A DNA stretch of 5,385 nucleotides, taken from contig JAITVW010000308.1 of the NCBI GenBank assembly GCA_031285605.1, positions 1 through 5,385 on the forward strand, written 5' to 3'. Under the pieces are notes generated by a model, which ran no database searches, was not told the DNA's origin, and was given only the letters and a program-made list of their open reading frames with translations. The DNA is from Fusobacteriales bacterium. Its GTDB lineage: Bacteria; Fusobacteriota; Fusobacteriia; Fusobacteriales; Leptotrichiaceae. Positions 4,823 through 5,385 of the stretch are shown here, one piece after another (positions within the stretch are counted from its first letter, which is position 1; every line of letters begins with the position of its first letter). Made by a program: the position numbers and the translations under genes.

Positions 4823-5385
4823 ATGATGAAAATAAATAATGTAGTATTGAAAGTTAAAGATATAGATAAAATGACTGACTTCTATGAGAAAGTTTTGGGA
4901 ATGAAAGTAAGAAAGCGGGATAATGAGAGAATTGAGCTGGGTACAGATAAAGATACTTTGCTTGTTTTAAAAACAAATGAAAAATTAAATTACAGAAAAC
5001 CTGAAACGGCAAATTTATATCATACAGCGTATTTACTTCCGGAACGGACTGATCTTGCAGTCTTTCTAAGACATATTATGGACATAGGCATTGACGGGGC
5101 AGGAGCGGCTGATCATCTGGTAAGTGAGGCTGTTTATCTAAATGATCCTGAAAATAACGGAATAGAAATGTATACAGACAGAAATCAGGAAATGTGGAAC
5201 TATTCTGATAATGGTGATGTAGTAATGGATACTCTTTCATTAGATGCCAACGAACTTTATTATCTCGGCAGTAATTCAGATTTCAGAATGCCGGACGGAG
5301 CAAGAGTAGGGCATGTTCATATGCAGGGAGTAAATATTCCGGAAATAAGAAAATTTTATGAGGATATATTGCTTTTAAATAAGAC
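4823..5385 (+). CDS. VOC-family (glyoxalase/extradiol dioxygenase) protein, CatE-like, 3' end missing
   Basis: The frame is open to the window end, with 187 residues visible. The sequence follows Bacillus CatE/catechol-2,3-dioxygenase-like proteins of about 285 residues, so about a third is missing. Visible elements: a first beta-alpha-beta unit, NVVLKVKDIDKMTDFYEKVLG (6-26); a second unit starting LYHTAYLLPER (65-75); the signature DHLVSEAVYLNDP (97-109); NNGIEMYTDR (111-120); and the start of a second module, GHVHMQGVNIPEIRKFYEDI (163-182). His67, Glu115 and His164 or His166 sit where VOC enzymes place metal ligands, while the first-strand position that is often His is Asn6. In extradiol dioxygenases such a site binds Fe(II) and oxygen to open catechol rings; substrate here is unknown. 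The ribosome site GAGGTG (4812-4817) serves tandem ATGs at 4823 and 4826, five and eight bases away, and I cannot choose firmly. No aromatic-degradation neighbours are visible. Confidence 0.9.
   Translation, partial: MMKINNVVLKVKDIDKMTDFYEKVLGMKVRKRDNERIELGTDKDTLLVLKTNEKLNYRKPETANLYHTAYLLPERTDLAVFLRHIMDIGIDGAGAADHLVSEAVYLNDPENNGIEMYTDRNQEMWNYSDNGDVVMDTLSLDANELYYLGSNSDFRMPDGARVGHVHMQGVNIPEIRKFYEDILLLNK

Overview
The window is AT-rich DNA (my estimate by eye is about one third G+C). Genes sit on the + strand behind strong AGGAG-type ribosome sites. The purine genes look Firmicutes-like, but one gene encodes a signal-peptide-bearing outer-membrane beta-barrel, so the cell has two membranes. Low G+C, Clostridium-like metabolic enzymes and this style of short Fusobacterium-type porin together suggest a member of the Fusobacteriota, perhaps Leptotrichiaceae (Leptotrichia/Sebaldella). 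That assignment is inference, because no rRNA or marker gene is present.

Region 1 (1-2365) is the 3' end of a purine-biosynthesis operon. It holds purH without its N-terminal part, then a complete purD eight bases later. The purD ribosome site overlaps the purH stop codon. PurD makes GAR early in the pathway; PurH carries out the last two steps to IMP.

Region 2 (2366-3380) is a self-contained unit: a consensus sigma-70 promoter, a leader of about 70 nt that can fold, a 242-aa outer-membrane beta-barrel protein with two Tyr/Asp-rich segments, then two 3' hairpins, the second terminator-like.

Region 3 (3381-4115) is about 735 bases of very AT-rich DNA that contains no long gene but is not empty. 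It has a 15-bp palindrome, a near-consensus promoter, a hairpin followed by six T's between that promoter and a ribosome site, a 37-codon ORF, and a second long-loop hairpin with a U-run directly after the ORF. Together these look like one short transcription unit with a possible attenuator. It is the least explained part of the window. The rest, about 3830-4097, shows only a cluster of TTGAT/ATCAA words and a weak promoter candidate.

Region 4 (4116-5385) holds a 208-aa exported or membrane-anchored protein of a conserved but functionally unassigned family. After a new near-consensus promoter comes the 5' part of a two-module glyoxalase/extradiol-dioxygenase (VOC) protein resembling Bacillus CatE, cut by the window end.

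I see no tRNA, rRNA, CRISPR array, insertion sequence or phage gene. Apart from purH-purD, the genes appear to be independently transcribed and need not share a function.
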